Assembly: GCA_018398815.1 (NCBI GenBank)
Contig: CM031601.1
Location: 36,629,113-36,693,112, forward strand
Source of the DNA: Conus ventricosus
Lineage: Eukaryota; Mollusca; Gastropoda; Neogastropoda; Conidae
DNA: 64,000 nt
Direction: 5' to 3'
Part shown: piece after piece, positions 11,230-21,465 of the stretch
Layout of the letters: each line of letters begins with the position of its first letter
How positions within the stretch are numbered: the first letter of the stretch is position 1
The notes under the pieces: generated by a model
What the model was told of the DNA's origin: nothing
Databases searched by the model: none
Seen by the model: the letters and a program-made list of their open reading frames with translations, nothing else
Position numbers and translations under genes: made by a program

Positions 11230-12829
11230 AAAACTTCTTGCCGAAAAGCTCTGAATATTCTGCGGGTCGTAGCGCACACAGACTGGGGCGCTGATAAGAA
11301 AACTTTGCTGCACCTCTACAGAGCCTTGGTCCGTTCCAAATTGGACTACGGTTGTGCTGTCTACGGCTCCGCAAGACCCTCTTACCTCAAACTCTTGGAC
11401 CCTATCCACCATCAAGGGCTTCGTCTCTGTCTTGGAGCGTTCCGCACCACCCCTGTGTACAGCCTGTACGCAGAGGCGGGTGAACCTTCATTGTCCAACC
11501 GCAGGCTGAAACTGTCTTTGAATTATTATATCCGACTGTTCTCAGAACCAGAAAACCCTGCCTATGACTGTGTCTTTGACCCTCCGTTCCAAAGTAAGTT
11601 TGAAAACAACCCGAAATGTATTCCGCCGTTTGGTCTTCGTATGCGGCCTCACGTGCAGAATGCAGGTCTAGACCTAGGAGTTGTGTCCGATTTTTCCATG
11701 TTTCCAGATCAACCTCCGTGGACCTTTTTCACACCAGAGATTCGTTTCGATCTTGCAGCTTTTCGCAAAGAGTCTACCAGCTCTCTGACGTACAAGGCAT
11801 TGTATGCTGACCTCTGTTCGAAATTTCCATCCTGTCAAAAAGTTTTCACTGACGGTTCCAAGTCTGAAGATGGAGTGGCCTGTGCAGCCTACTGCCCTGG
11901 GGCTCCTTCTCAGATACTGTTGGAACATATCCACTCCGATGCTTCTGTCTATTCTGCTGAACTTACTGCTCTGGTACTGGCTTTGAAGATAATCTCACAT
12001 TCTTCAAAGAGGGACTTTCTGGTTCTGTCGGATTCGCTGTCAGCTTTGGAGGCCATAGCTGGCCGCAACCTTCAGCATCCAGAACTTTTAGTTTTTTTTT
12101 AACTTTTTAGCAAGTTGAAGGCGGACGGTTACAACATTACTCTTGCTTGGGTTCCTGGTCATGTTGGCATCGGCGGGAACGAAATGGTTGATCGTTTAGC
12201 CAAGAACGCCACAAGAGAGAAACTGTCCAACACTTATATCCCCTGCTCAGATGTGAAACCCAAAATTAACGATTATGTGAGAGACCTCTGGCAGGAGGAT
12301 TGGAACACACAGACGAATAACAAACTCTTTCAGATCCATCCAAACCTTAAAGACTTCCTCCCATCCACGTCGGGAGGTCGTAAAGAGGAAACGGTTTTGT
12401 GCCGGCTGCACACCGGCCATTCGTATTTTACCCATGCTTACCTTTTAAAGAGTGAAGAAGCTCCGTGGTGCATTCCATGTCATGCGCCACTCACAATAAA
12501 ACATGTTCTTTTAGAGTGTTGGGACTTGCACGATGTGAGACACAAACATTTTACAGCGGAGTCCATGAAGATCCTGTTCAGGGATGTCCCGCCTGATGTG
12601 ATCCTTGAGTTTTTGAGAGAGATTAACATTTTTCATCTGATTTAAGATTTTAACGAAGAAAGATTTTTAACAAAGTTTCTGGTGCGTTTGTAGACGATGT
12701 CATTTAACGAGATGTATGAAAGTTTTTTTTGTTTTGTTTTTTGACTGGTGAGTTGATTTTAACGTGGTGACAGCCCTGATATGGCCCTTTGCGGTCGGCT
12801 GGGCTATAAGCAACATTATCTCTCTCTGT
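11230..12829 (+). mobile_element. I-group LINE copy 4, 5'-truncated
   Basis: Begins inside the reverse transcriptase at the position equal to CQKALNVLRVVAHTDWG of copy 2 and runs to the 3' tail. The 3' UTR has the conserved order: GTGCGTTTGTAGACGATG, an internal T-rich run at 12725-12741, then the block ending GGCTGGGCTATAAGCAACATTATC. It is almost the same as copy 5 at 30370-31220, pointing to recent activity. I found no clear target duplication. It lies inside the Kolobok-like element, so it is the youngest layer at this spot. Confidence 0.85.
11233..12645 (+). pseudogene. LINE copy 4 ORF2 C-terminal part (RT end, RNase H, Cys/His motif)
   Basis: From 11305 the frame is open for 265 codons, then a TAA after the T run at 12092-12100 breaks it, and it continues 12115-12645. 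RT thumb region: RALVRSKLDYGCAVYGSARP. RNase H: VFTDGSKSEDGVA (first Asp), YSAELTALVLAL (Glu), LSDSLSALEAI (Asp), HVGIGGNEMVDRLAKNA (His, Asn/Asp). C-terminal CIPCHAPLTIKHVLLEC forms a Cys/His motif seen in many LINE ORF2 proteins. Stop TAA at 12643-12645. Copy 5 reads FFELFSKLK across the T run, so the break is one indel in a homopolymer and might be an assembly error. Confidence 0.85.
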
Positions 12830-12871
12830 AGAAATCTTTTCAATAGCTGTTCACTTTCAGTCCCCCCCCCC

Positions 12872-12933
12872 CCAGCCCTGATGTGGCCCTTTGCGGTCGG
12901 CTGGGCTATAAGCAACATTATCTTATCTTATCT
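12872..12933 (+). repeat. Isolated LINE 3' tail fragment
   Basis: Repeats only the last 60 bases of the family (CAGCCCTGATGTGGCC to GCAACATTATC plus TTATC units), 40 bases after the tail of copy 4. A C run precedes it and a C run plus CA repeat follows. Either a very short separate insertion or a local duplication. Confidence 0.7.
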
Positions 12934-13668
12934 CCCCCCCCCACACACATACACACACACACCCTTTTTCTACATTCTTCATTTTCAGTCTCACTCTCTC
13001 CACTTAAATTCTGAAGTTCCACAATGACACTTAGAATCTGAGGGTTTTTTTTTTGTTTTGTTTTTACAATATATTGCAGTCAAAGATTCTGGCTGTTATT
13101 TTAAAAACTGATGCGTGACGTGCGGTACATCAGATCTAAGCTGCAGATCTGAGCTCATTATTCTCTTACTTACCAGGGCAGTTTATAGCATACATAGGTA
13201 CCACACCTGCATATATCTTAAAATGCACACTAAGTCACCATCCTGTATCCAAATACTGACAAATAATTCACTTACTAAAGCATATGGTTGTTGGGCGGAA
13301 ACTTGAACTTGCAGGGGTGCCTGATGTTCAGCAATGTCTTGAAAAATAAAAACCCAAACTATTATATTATTCACTGGAGTCCAACAAGTTGTTATTTGTG
13401 GACATGGACACTTTCTTGTTAATAAGAATTGTAACTTCAGTTTTGTTGGAAACAGTAACAGCAGGGGAAAAAAAATCAGTCACAAACATGCAACAGTTTC
13501 AGTGGCAGCAGGCAGTGTGACAGACTGACTGCCACTATGACAGTAACAATGTATGTTTCAGTTTGATGCCAACACTCAACAAAAACCAACAACTATGTTT
13601 ACAACCAACCGTACACTGAAAATGAAATGAAACACAAAAAGATCAACAACCCATTTCACAAACCTTAC

Positions 13669-14058
13669 CTTCTTTACGTCACTGAGTTTGGCTCTCTTGC
13701 CCCTAACAGAATCCGTGTCACTGTTGCATTTGAGGCTTGCACTTGCAGCTGGCGAATGAACAGAGAGTGCTTTAATACATTTTTCTGTTATAATAGTTGG
13801 CACAGCATCCTCTTTCAGCTGTCTTCGGACCCGAATTCCAGCTTCCACCTTTACTTTCCAGGTGTGTTGGTCTTGGAAACTGTGCTCTTCGAAGTGACGA
13901 CCGCAAATGCCATGATAACTGTCCCGAACAACAAAATCTTTCCTCGTTGTGGTGACAAAATTTATCCATAATCGCCTAAACTGGCTGGAAGCACCTGGAA
14001 AAGCATGAACGCTTACTCTTTGCTTATTTCCTGATGAAATTCCGCAACCAGCCCCACC
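13669..14058 (-). CDS. THAP domain exon of the Kolobok-like element
   Basis: Minus-strand frame, open from just after a TGA at 14059-14061 to a splice donor. It encodes GGAGCGISSG, then VHAFPG, FRRLWINFV, ICGRHFEEHSF and RRQLKEDAVPTI. These match the order of the THAP zinc-finger: Cys pair region, H-FP, W-I, C-X2-H-F, and the AVPTI box. THAP domains bind transposon ends or host sites. After the domain a Ser/Lys-rich linker ends at DVKK followed directly by GTAAGG (13663-13668), a good donor, so this is a 5' exon. The first Cys and start codon are not in frame; a single-base change in the segment near 14060 would be enough to explain that. Downstream exons are not seen, since LINE copy 4 fills the intron region. 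Confidence 0.6.
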
Positions 14059-14111
14059 TCACTTCAGCCGAACACGAAGAGCGACTTGGCTTTTCGACAT
14101 CATCAATCGGG

Positions 14112-14112
14112 C

Positions 14113-14149
<37 letters not shown>
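14112..14149. repeat. Long C tract
   Basis: About 38 C in a row, upstream of the THAP exon. Length is not reliable in raw reads. Minus-strand poly-Gly and plus-strand poly-Pro frames across it are artefacts. Confidence 0.9.
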
Positions 14150-14335
14150 TTTTATCAAAATCGAGGCTCTCATTCCTGTTTCAGCCTCACACTTTCCCAA
14201 TCCACAGGAAAATGCTGCTCTCACTGCAAGATGAGAGCACAGGAGGCTGATTCGGGGCTGGGTTTCGCAATACGACCACATACCAAAACCGTGCATTTGG
14301 TCAAAATAGATTTGTAAAAATGGGTGAGAACCCCT

Positions 14336-15490
14336 TTAAGTAAGTCTGCAGCTTTTTTAAAAAACAAACAACTCGGAGAAAAATCTTTATACAGTTTCAC
14401 TTCAGACAACTCTAAAGTGTACAGTCTACCTTTTTCATTTGATGAATCGAACTCGGCTCTGTAAACCAGCAACGATTTAGCTCCTGGCCTGGATGATATT
14501 CATTATCAGCTTTTGAAACATCTCTGAGACAGCTGTCTCCAGACCCTTCTAAAAGTCTACAACCGTATCTGGACCACAGGGTGCTTTCCGCCCTCCTGGC
14601 AGAAAGCCCTGATCATCCCCACTCCTAAGCCTGGAAAAGACCTTACCAATCCTTCAAACCCTCCAATAGCTCCGACCAGCTGCCTCTGCAAGCTAATGGA
14701 AAAGATGGTCAACTCCCGACTGATGTGGAAGCTGGAAACTGATTGCCTTTTAGCCAATGAAGAGTTCTGGGTTTCAGAAGTACCACTCGACTGTTGACCA
14801 TTCAGTCCATCTGGACACCTCCATCCACAATGCATTCATTAATAAACAGCATGTGGTTGTTATCTTTTTTGATCTGGAAAAACTTATGATACCACTGATA
14901 CCACTTGGAAATCTGGAATTCTTATGGATCTCCATGAACTTGGTTTTTGTGGTCATCTGCCTTTATTTATTCAAAAGTTTCTGGCTGATCGGCAGGTCCA
15001 GGTCCATATTGGCACCACACTGTCTGACATCCACGGGCAGGATTTGGGTGTACCTCAAGGGAGCATTTTTCTCCTCTCTTCAGTTTCAGAATTAATGACA
15101 TTGTCAAATCAGTAAACCAGGGCTCCGAGTCTTTTCTGTAGATGACTTCACACAGTACGCAGTTGGAGCCTCTTACTTCAGCATACAGCATGGACTTCAG
15201 CTCTGTGTGAATAAGATTCAACAATGGGCCAAGGAAAACGGGTTTACCTTTTCAAGCACCAAAACACAGTCAATCCATTCTCACAGTTTTTGTCAAGTCT
15301 TTGCTGATACTGAAATTTCTGTGGACAAATCCACCATTCCAGCTGTGAAAGAAGCCAAATTTCTGGGTATTATTTTTTATCAAAGACTTAACTTAAAAGG
15401 ACACATCAAGCACTCAAAAACTGCATGTGAGAAAGCACTGAGCATTCTGAGCGGTCATGGCACAGACAGATTAGGGCGCTGACAAGAAAA
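14336..15490 (+). pseudogene. LINE copy 3 ORF2, reverse transcriptase part (third piece)
   Basis: Resumes the RT of copy 3 after the transposon. Recognisable pieces: the PGLDDIHYQLLKHL-like region near 14480-14525, TGCFPPSWQKALIIPTPKPGKD near 14580-14640, VVIFFDLEK near 14855-14885 (first catalytic Asp region), and NGFTFSSTKTQSIHSHSF at 15239-15292, then AVKEAKFLGIIF. The catalytic Asp-Asp box falls near 15140 (decayed). Stops and frameshifts occur throughout. Ends at about 15490 where unrelated GC-rich sequence starts. Confidence 0.75.
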
Positions 15491-15924
15491 CTCTTTATAT
15501 GCGCCAGAGTCATTCTTCATCAACGCAGGAGAATGCGCCAAAGACATTCTTCATCCAGTTTCTTCAGTCCCCAATAATACCACCAAAAACAGCCCTCTCT
15601 GGCCCAAAGGGGCGCTGCCTGGCTGGATTCCTCCTCCGTGAGGAAGGGCACTGCGGGCGAGGTCCGCCACCCGTCCCAGGCTGGGGTCAGGTCCGGCACC
15701 TCCACCACCTCCAAACACTCCCACCCATAGCCCGGCGTGAGACAGGCAACCTGTCAACACACTCGGAACCATGTGCAGTTCTACAATAACTAAGGAGACT
15801 CACTTAAACATGAAGATGTAAACAGTAACCTTTTCTTACAAGTTTTTACTTTAAATATTACTTTTCCTTTCTTTTCCCCATTCTTTTATAAAGAAATGTT
15901 ACAGGTGTAACCACACTGGTTCTT
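15491..15924. other. Non-LINE insert between RT and 3' end of copy 3
   Basis: Replaces the RT end and RNase H of copy 3. Its left part has two near-copies of GCGCCA..CATTCTTCATC at 15499-15560; its centre (15600-15735) is GC-rich, its right part AT-rich. No coding signal and no inverted ends that I can see. It could be an unknown repeat that came in with a deletion. Confidence 0.4.
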
Positions 15925-16084
15925 ATTCTTTTCGGAGATGTCTCACCTGATGTGATCTTTGGGTTTCTGCAAGAGATCAACATTTTTCATCTGATCTAAG
16001 ATTTTACGGAAGAAAGATTCTTAACAACGTTTCTGGTGCATTTTTAGAAGGTGTATTGTAAAGAGATGTGTGAATGGTGGTAGT

Positions 16085-16118
<34 letters not shown>

Positions 16119-16200
16119 GTGAGTTGACTTGAATGTGATGACAGCCCTGATGTGGCCCTTTGTGGTTAGCTAGGCAATAAGCAACATTACCTTGCCATAC
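15925..16200 (+). mobile_element. LINE copy 3, 3' end (fourth piece)
   Basis: Encodes the last ORF2 residues (ending NIFHLI, stop 15997-15999) and the 3' UTR with an internal T run at 16087-16117 and the conserved tail block, diverged at several sites (TTTGTGGTTAGCTAGGCAATAAGC). The tail repeats are decayed. This divergence matches the rest of copy 3. Confidence 0.75.
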
Positions 16201-16207
16201 CTTACTA

Positions 16208-16830
16208 ATGCCAACATGACCAGGAACTCGAGCACGAACAATCTTGTGACTTTCAGCATTCAAAAAGTAAAGTTTTTTAAAAGTTTAGAAGTCCAGAATG
16301 ATGGAGGCTATGCCCAGCTATAGCCTCTAAAACTGACAGCAAATCAGACAAAATCAGAAAGTCCTTGTTTGAAGATTGAGATATTATCTTAAGTGCTAGA
16401 ACCAAAGCTCTAAGTTCAGCAGAGTGAACAGATGTATCTGCTGGAATATGTTCTAATATTTGAGGAGCACCAGGGCAATAGGCTGCACTCCATCTTCAGA
16501 TTTTGAACCATCAGTAAATATTTTCTGAAAGGATGGGAATTTTGTAGGGATTGGCAAACAATGCCCTGTATGCCTGAGAACTGGGTTTTTTTTTTTTTTC
16601 GAAAAGCAGCAAGATCAAAGCAGATTTCAGGTGTGAAAAAGGTCAGTGGAGGCTTATCTGGAAACTTGGAGTAGTCAGACACAACTCCTAGATCAAGACC
16701 TGCATTCTGTGCATGAAGAACCATACGAAGTCCAAATGGAGGAATACAATTGCGATTTTATTTCGAATTTACTTCAAACCTGAGGGTTAAAAACACAGTC
16801 ATAGGCAGTGTTTTCCTTTTCAGAGAAGTG
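16208..16830 (-). pseudogene. Inverted LINE ORF2 fragment (RNase H region)
   Basis: Plus-strand text here matches 22120-22740, where copy 2 runs on the minus strand, so this is a minus-strand piece covering HVGI of RNase H back to the NPAYD segment. It abuts the 3' tail of copy 3 within about 8 bases and has no tail of its own. A T run at 16587-16600 breaks it. It is either a 5'-inverted or rearranged copy. No function is expected. Confidence 0.75.
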
Positions 16831-16836
16831 TTGATG

Positions 16837-16920
16837 GTGAGGTGTAATTATAGTGTTGATGGCAAGGTGTAGGTTTAGTGTTGATGGTGAGGTGTAAGTT
16901 GTAGTGTTGATGGTGAAATG
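16837..16920. repeat. Minisatellite, about 25-33 bp unit
   Basis: GTGTTGATGGTGAGGTGTA and close variants occur four times in a row. Confidence 0.75.
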
Positions 16921-16938
16921 TGAACTGCTTGCTTTCAG

Positions 16939-17055
16939 ATGGATACGGGCCTCCAGAGTGTCATGATGGAAAGCCTAGTCGACTATTCCAGCAAGTTTGA
17001 GAAGCTAGCTGAGCACCTGTCCGATTGCACAGACACCTCTCAACCCAATCTGTGA
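16939..17055 (+). CDS. Possible terminal coding exon of an unidentified host gene
   Basis: A pyrimidine-rich acceptor (TTGCTTTCAG, 16929-16938) is followed by an open frame of 38 codons beginning MDTGLQSVMMESL and ending DCTDTSQPNL, stop TGA 17053-17055. The composition is that of normal soluble protein with an amphipathic helix (Glu/Lys/Leu-rich). It is unlike the surrounding AT-rich DNA and unlike the transposons. I do not recognise the protein. Earlier exons on the plus strand were not found, because the 16 kb to the left is transposons. A candidate poly(A) signal lies at 18040. It could instead be an ATG-initiated exon or a chance frame. Confidence 0.35.
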   Translation: MDTGLQSVMMESLVDYSSKFEKLAEHLSDCTDTSQPNL

Positions 17056-18440
17056 ACTACAACTCAGTGCGTTGAGAACATTAGTGAAGCAGACTGACTT
17101 CATAGGTTGGAGACAATTGAAGCTGGCTGACTTTTTTTTTTTTTTTTTTTTTTTTGAGTTGGGGGGGGGGGGGGGGGGGGGGGGCATAAGGCATATGAAG
17201 CAGGCAGCAGAATTCCCATAGTATCTTCACCTTTCAGTTTGCTGTGCTAAAGGACACATCACTTGTCATGTCTCTCCCTGCTACACCCACACTCTTTTTA
17301 TGGTGGTGGTTTGTTTTTTATTTTAACGTCAGTTTTGAGTGGAGTGGGAAAGAAAAAAGGCAGATGCTGAACTCTTCTGATGTTTCTGAACCGGTGACAT
17401 GTTTTAGGCTTGTTATGACCCTGAAAGTTGCTGGAGTAGAAGGACCTGTTTCATTTGAATAGCATTATTTGTCTTAACCCAAATGGCATTAGTTATAACT
17501 GTCAGAGATGTGGCAGACTTCCTGATATCCTACACTTGCACCTACTTACAAGCAAGTTGGTGCCACATATGCACATGCACTTGGAATTTTGTTTAGAAAA
17601 CGTGAAACAAACAAAAAGTCTTTTTCATCAGAAATTTTAAGCCTGTTTTCTTTAACCAAATGTCAGATCCATGTTATTTTATGTTGTAATCGCTGATAGC
17701 AGATTGTTGTAGAGGGTGCAGTAGCACACTTTATGAGTCAAATTTGAAAGTATGATTTTTTGTTGTTTGATTTTTGCCAAGTTTACAAGTGTGTGATTAA
17801 AATCACTTGGGATTTTTAAGGTTACTTAATGTTAAATCCTGCCAAACTGAAATGCATTTTTTTTTTTTTGGATGAACTTGTTTTTCTTACAGGATGATTT
17901 CAGATGAACTTGTTTTCACCAGGAAGACCAGAATATTGGTCAATAATGAAGACATTACATTCCCAACCTTGTTGAGCATTGATTTGGTGTCCAGCTGACT
18001 GTAGAGGCTATAGTTGTTTTGATATTTTTTTTAGTCTGTAATAAATGAGAAATACTTTATTTGAATCAGAATACTGTATGAGATGATGAGTGTGATGTGC
18101 TCCATAGATCATTTTGGAAAAGTAGAAAGATGGGCCTTTTCAGTGATGATGTGACAGACAATGCTTAAGTTCAAAACATAGAGGTAACCACTTGGTGACT
18201 AGTGGCATATTTAACTCTCCCTTGCATCCTGTTTGCATCATTACATATAGCTCAAAGATTTCCTCGTAATTGTTATTGAGGGTTTTTCTTTGGGGAGGGG
18301 AGGGGAGAGTGGTTGCAAGTGGAACTGGTGAATTCATCATGATGGCATTTTCCTCCCATCTTCCCTTTTCTGCCCTATGGGAGGCTGTGGGGTTTTCTAC
18401 CCATGATGTTGAGAATACTACAGAATTATGGGTGGCATGT
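17056..18440. other. Non-coding stretch, possible 3' UTR; T and G tracts
   Basis: AT-rich, no domain. A T tract (17131-17155) followed by a G tract (about 17161-17184) is present. AATAAA at 18040-18045 could end a transcript from the exon at 16939. Confidence 0.4.
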
Positions 18441-18870
18441 CAGTTGGACACTATGGCTGGGCTTATCACAACATTACAGGTAGTGCATCGCTGTTGGATG
18501 TCATGCATGGACTTTACCACAGAATTTCAGGTTGTATGTCTCTGTCAGATATCATGCATAGACTTTCCACGGAATTATGGGTTGTATGTCTCTGTTAGAT
18601 ATCATGTGTAGACTTACCACAGAATTTGAAGTGGTATGGATTTGGTAGATTCCATGGGTAGACATACCACAAAATCATAGGCAGTATGTTTGTGGTAGAT
18701 TCCAGGGTAGACTTAACACAGAATTATAGGGGGTACATCTGTGTTGGTATCAATCAGCAGACTTATCATTGAGTACTAGGTGGTATGTCTGTATTAGATA
18801 TCATGAGTAGACTTAACACAGAATTGAAGGTGGTATGTCTGTGTGGATGGACTTACCATAAATGGCCAGT
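18440..18870. repeat. Degenerate minisatellite, about 60 bp unit
   Basis: Six to seven diverged units share ACTTACCACAGAATT, GGTATGTCTGTGTTAGAT and ATCATG. Unit length is near 60 bases. Confidence 0.7.
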
Positions 18871-18944
18871 GGAAAAGTAAAGATAGTCTGCTGTTGGAAA
18901 AAGAAAGATAGATGGCTGGTGGGAAAGGACAGAGTTTGTGTTGG

Positions 18945-19128
18945 AAAAGTATAGTAAGACACAGATACATGTAATGAAGTATAGTAAGACACAGATACAT
19001 GTAATGAAGTATAGTAAGACACAGATACATGTAGTGAAGTATAGTAAGACACAGATGCTTGTAACAAAGTATAGGAAGACACAGATACTTGTAACAAAGT
19101 ATAGTAAGACACAGATACTTGTAACAAT
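18945..19128. repeat. 30-bp tandem repeat, six units
   Basis: Units of the form AAGTATAGTAAGACACAGAT plus ACATGTAATG or ACTTGTAACA. The first three and last three units form two sub-types. Open frames across it simply reflect the unit length being divisible by three. Confidence 0.9.
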
Positions 19129-19129
19129 G

Positions 19130-21453
19130 TGAGTGACTTTGTCCAGCCTTACTCTGTGTTAGGTTTTCTTATGGGAGCAAACGTTACCCACTTGTTTACT
19201 GTTTAATAGATTCAGTTCTATACAGATTGTAGTGCTTACACTTCACAACACAGAGTTACTACCTCAGCATACAAAAGTATTTCTTTCATAGACTAATGAA
19301 ACCATGGTGTGATTTGTTCAACTTTATCAAAAATCTGAAGTTAACGGCCATGTTGAAAAAAACAGAAGTGAACAGCTGTGTTCATGAAAATGAAGACCAT
19401 TTGACTAGATAAGTCTGCAGTGTTTGAGGTCACATCTATAGATGGCTTCACAGTTTAGTCTCTGAGTGTGATATTTTCTTTTACCATTTTTTTTTTTAAA
19501 GACGTTTTAAACTCTTGGAAAATCAAATCTTCCTTCATGTCTAAGGCAAAGGTGTCTGTTATTGGGAAATTCCTTTGACAAGTGTGAAAAAAAAGTGGAC
19601 GTCCTACAACTTGATCTGTAGTCTATTGCTCGTTAGTGCAGACCTGCCAATCCTTCCATTCTTGACAGAATTCCTTCTGCTTGGGTTCACTTCATTCTGA
19701 TGTTCACCTGACAAAAAAAAAAAAAAAAAAAAAATTCAGATCAGTGCATAGGAAAGAAAAGAAAAGGCTGTTTCATGATTGCCTGGTTCACACAACAGCA
19801 CAGCTGCTGCATGAATAGCTTATTTACAATTTCAACTTAAGTTTCTGGTCGGCAGCTTTTTTTCAATTCATTTGCTGCGATCATTATGTTGAGGGATGAA
19901 GCAGAATTTGTGCTGCCCAAAACCAAAGAAAAAAGAATGGGGCAGACCTGTAGCCCAGAGTACACAGAAATGTCCATGTAAGTTTGATCCATTTTTGGTG
20001 TATATCATGCTCAATTTATAATCAACCTCTTGGACCTAAAAATTTTGCATGAAGATCCATGAAATCTGCTTAAACCAGACTAATTGTCAGTCTCCAGGAC
20101 CATGAAGTTTGTCCTGAAATATGAAGAGGGGCTGTGCTTCAAAAGTGAACTAATCAGTTTTTAGCAGAAATGCGTAAAAGTCACTTCTGCATTGTCAGGG
20201 TTCCACAGGTTGGGAATAGTTGGGAAGATATGGGAAAAATGGATGGTCCTTTTCCCAGTTGTGAAAGTTTGGGAAAAATGGCTTGGTGTCTGTGGTTTGG
20301 GAAGGTTTGGGAAAATTGAACAAGCATGTTCAAAAACTCAAACAAGCATCTTCAAAACCAAAGAGATAAGAAAACCAAACAACAAAGGCACAAACAAATA
20401 AATTCTAATTGTCCAAAAATCGCCAATGTCATGACTAACAGATTGCTCTACTTATGGATCTGACCATTTGTTGTCAAGAGCTTCTGTTCTTCTGTTCTTG
20501 CCATTGATCGATATTTGCGCACATTCTAGTTGGTAACATGGTTGGGAAAAACCGGTGCTGGGGGTGGGAAAGGTTGGGAGTTTTGTTTTTCCAAGTCTGT
20601 ATGAACCCTGATTTGTTGAGAGTGCCTTTGCTATCATAGGAGTGGGTTGAAGGCTGATGTAGAAATGAAAAACAATAATTGCAGCAGACATTAAAAAAAA
20701 AGATGAATGTGTTTGAATGTTAAAAAAAAAAAAGGGAAAAAAGAAAAGGTGTTCAGAATAGCAAAATAAAGGTCTGCTAGTTTGGGGTGTGATGTTGTGT
20801 ATGACTTCATCTCTACTTTTCACATATTCCTCTCTGTTGTTGGAAAATAATATTGTCTCAGATCTAGGAAGGGGTTAGCAGGTCAGGTGTAAATGTGATA
20901 GAATTCACCTTTCAGTGTCCAATGTATCCCGCTTCACAATTAAACAGGCCTGTTAAGAATTCCAAAATTATCTGGATAGGCGCATGAAATGATTCACAGC
21001 CCTGTTTAAAAATGGATGGCGAGATGGTCATGACTTGAATTGTTTCATTACTATTTCAGGATAATGACACAGTTTCACAAGATAATTCATTAAATGCCTG
21101 GGCATGGATAAAAATCCACGATAATGCTGTAGTAAGCAAGTTTTCTGTGAAGGAGACACGGATGGGATGATCCTATTCCCTGAAATATGTGTTCCTTAAG
21201 GCAGGAAAACTGGATGTTTGGTGAGCAAAGGAAGAAATCTGTGACATGGTTCTGTAAGTATTCCAAAGAGCTACAATGACAGTCTCGATCACCTTATACC
21301 AATGACAGTCTCGATCACCTTATACCATCTTTCTTCTTCCAGAACTCTTTCAATTGAGCTGAAAGGAGGAACGGTGTGAAAGAACCAGTGTGCCCAGTTC
21401 TCTATGAAGGCATTAACAGTGAAGAGGTCTGGATCTGGATACCAGTGTATGAA
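19130..21453. other. Unannotated AT-rich host DNA
   Basis: No recognisable gene. Contains A runs (19712-19733, 20694-20735), a GGTTGGGAA(G/A) rich patch at 20208-20320, and a direct duplication of CAATGACAGTCTCGATCACC at 21276-21326. Confidence 0.4.
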
Positions 21454-21465
21454 CAGCTTTACTGA
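21454..21465. repeat. Target site duplication of LINE copy 2, left
   Basis: CAGCTTTACTGA here and at 28324-28335, immediately outside the two ends of copy 2. Confidence 0.9.

Larger units (their letters stand above)
10522..14335 (-). mobile_element. Kolobok-like DNA transposon with THAP exon
   Basis: A 3.8-kb insertion splits LINE copy 3. Left end GGGGTCCTCACCCA (10522-10535) and right end TGGGTGAGAACCCCT (14321-14335) are inverted repeats with one mismatch. Flanks are TTAA on both sides, and joining the flanks restores the LINE alignment with copy 2. Near the right end, on the minus strand, a THAP DNA-binding domain is encoded. Kolobok transposases are known to use TTAA sites and to carry THAP domains, so I assign it there; PIF-Harbinger (TTA duplication) is the alternative. 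The transposase core is not visible: the middle is occupied by LINE copy 4, so the element is a non-autonomous or decayed copy. Confidence 0.6.

Noticed and set aside
14024..14296. Glycine-run and proline-run proteins around 14.1 kb
   Set aside because: They span a 38-base C tract of unreliable length; only the THAP frame next to it is supported.
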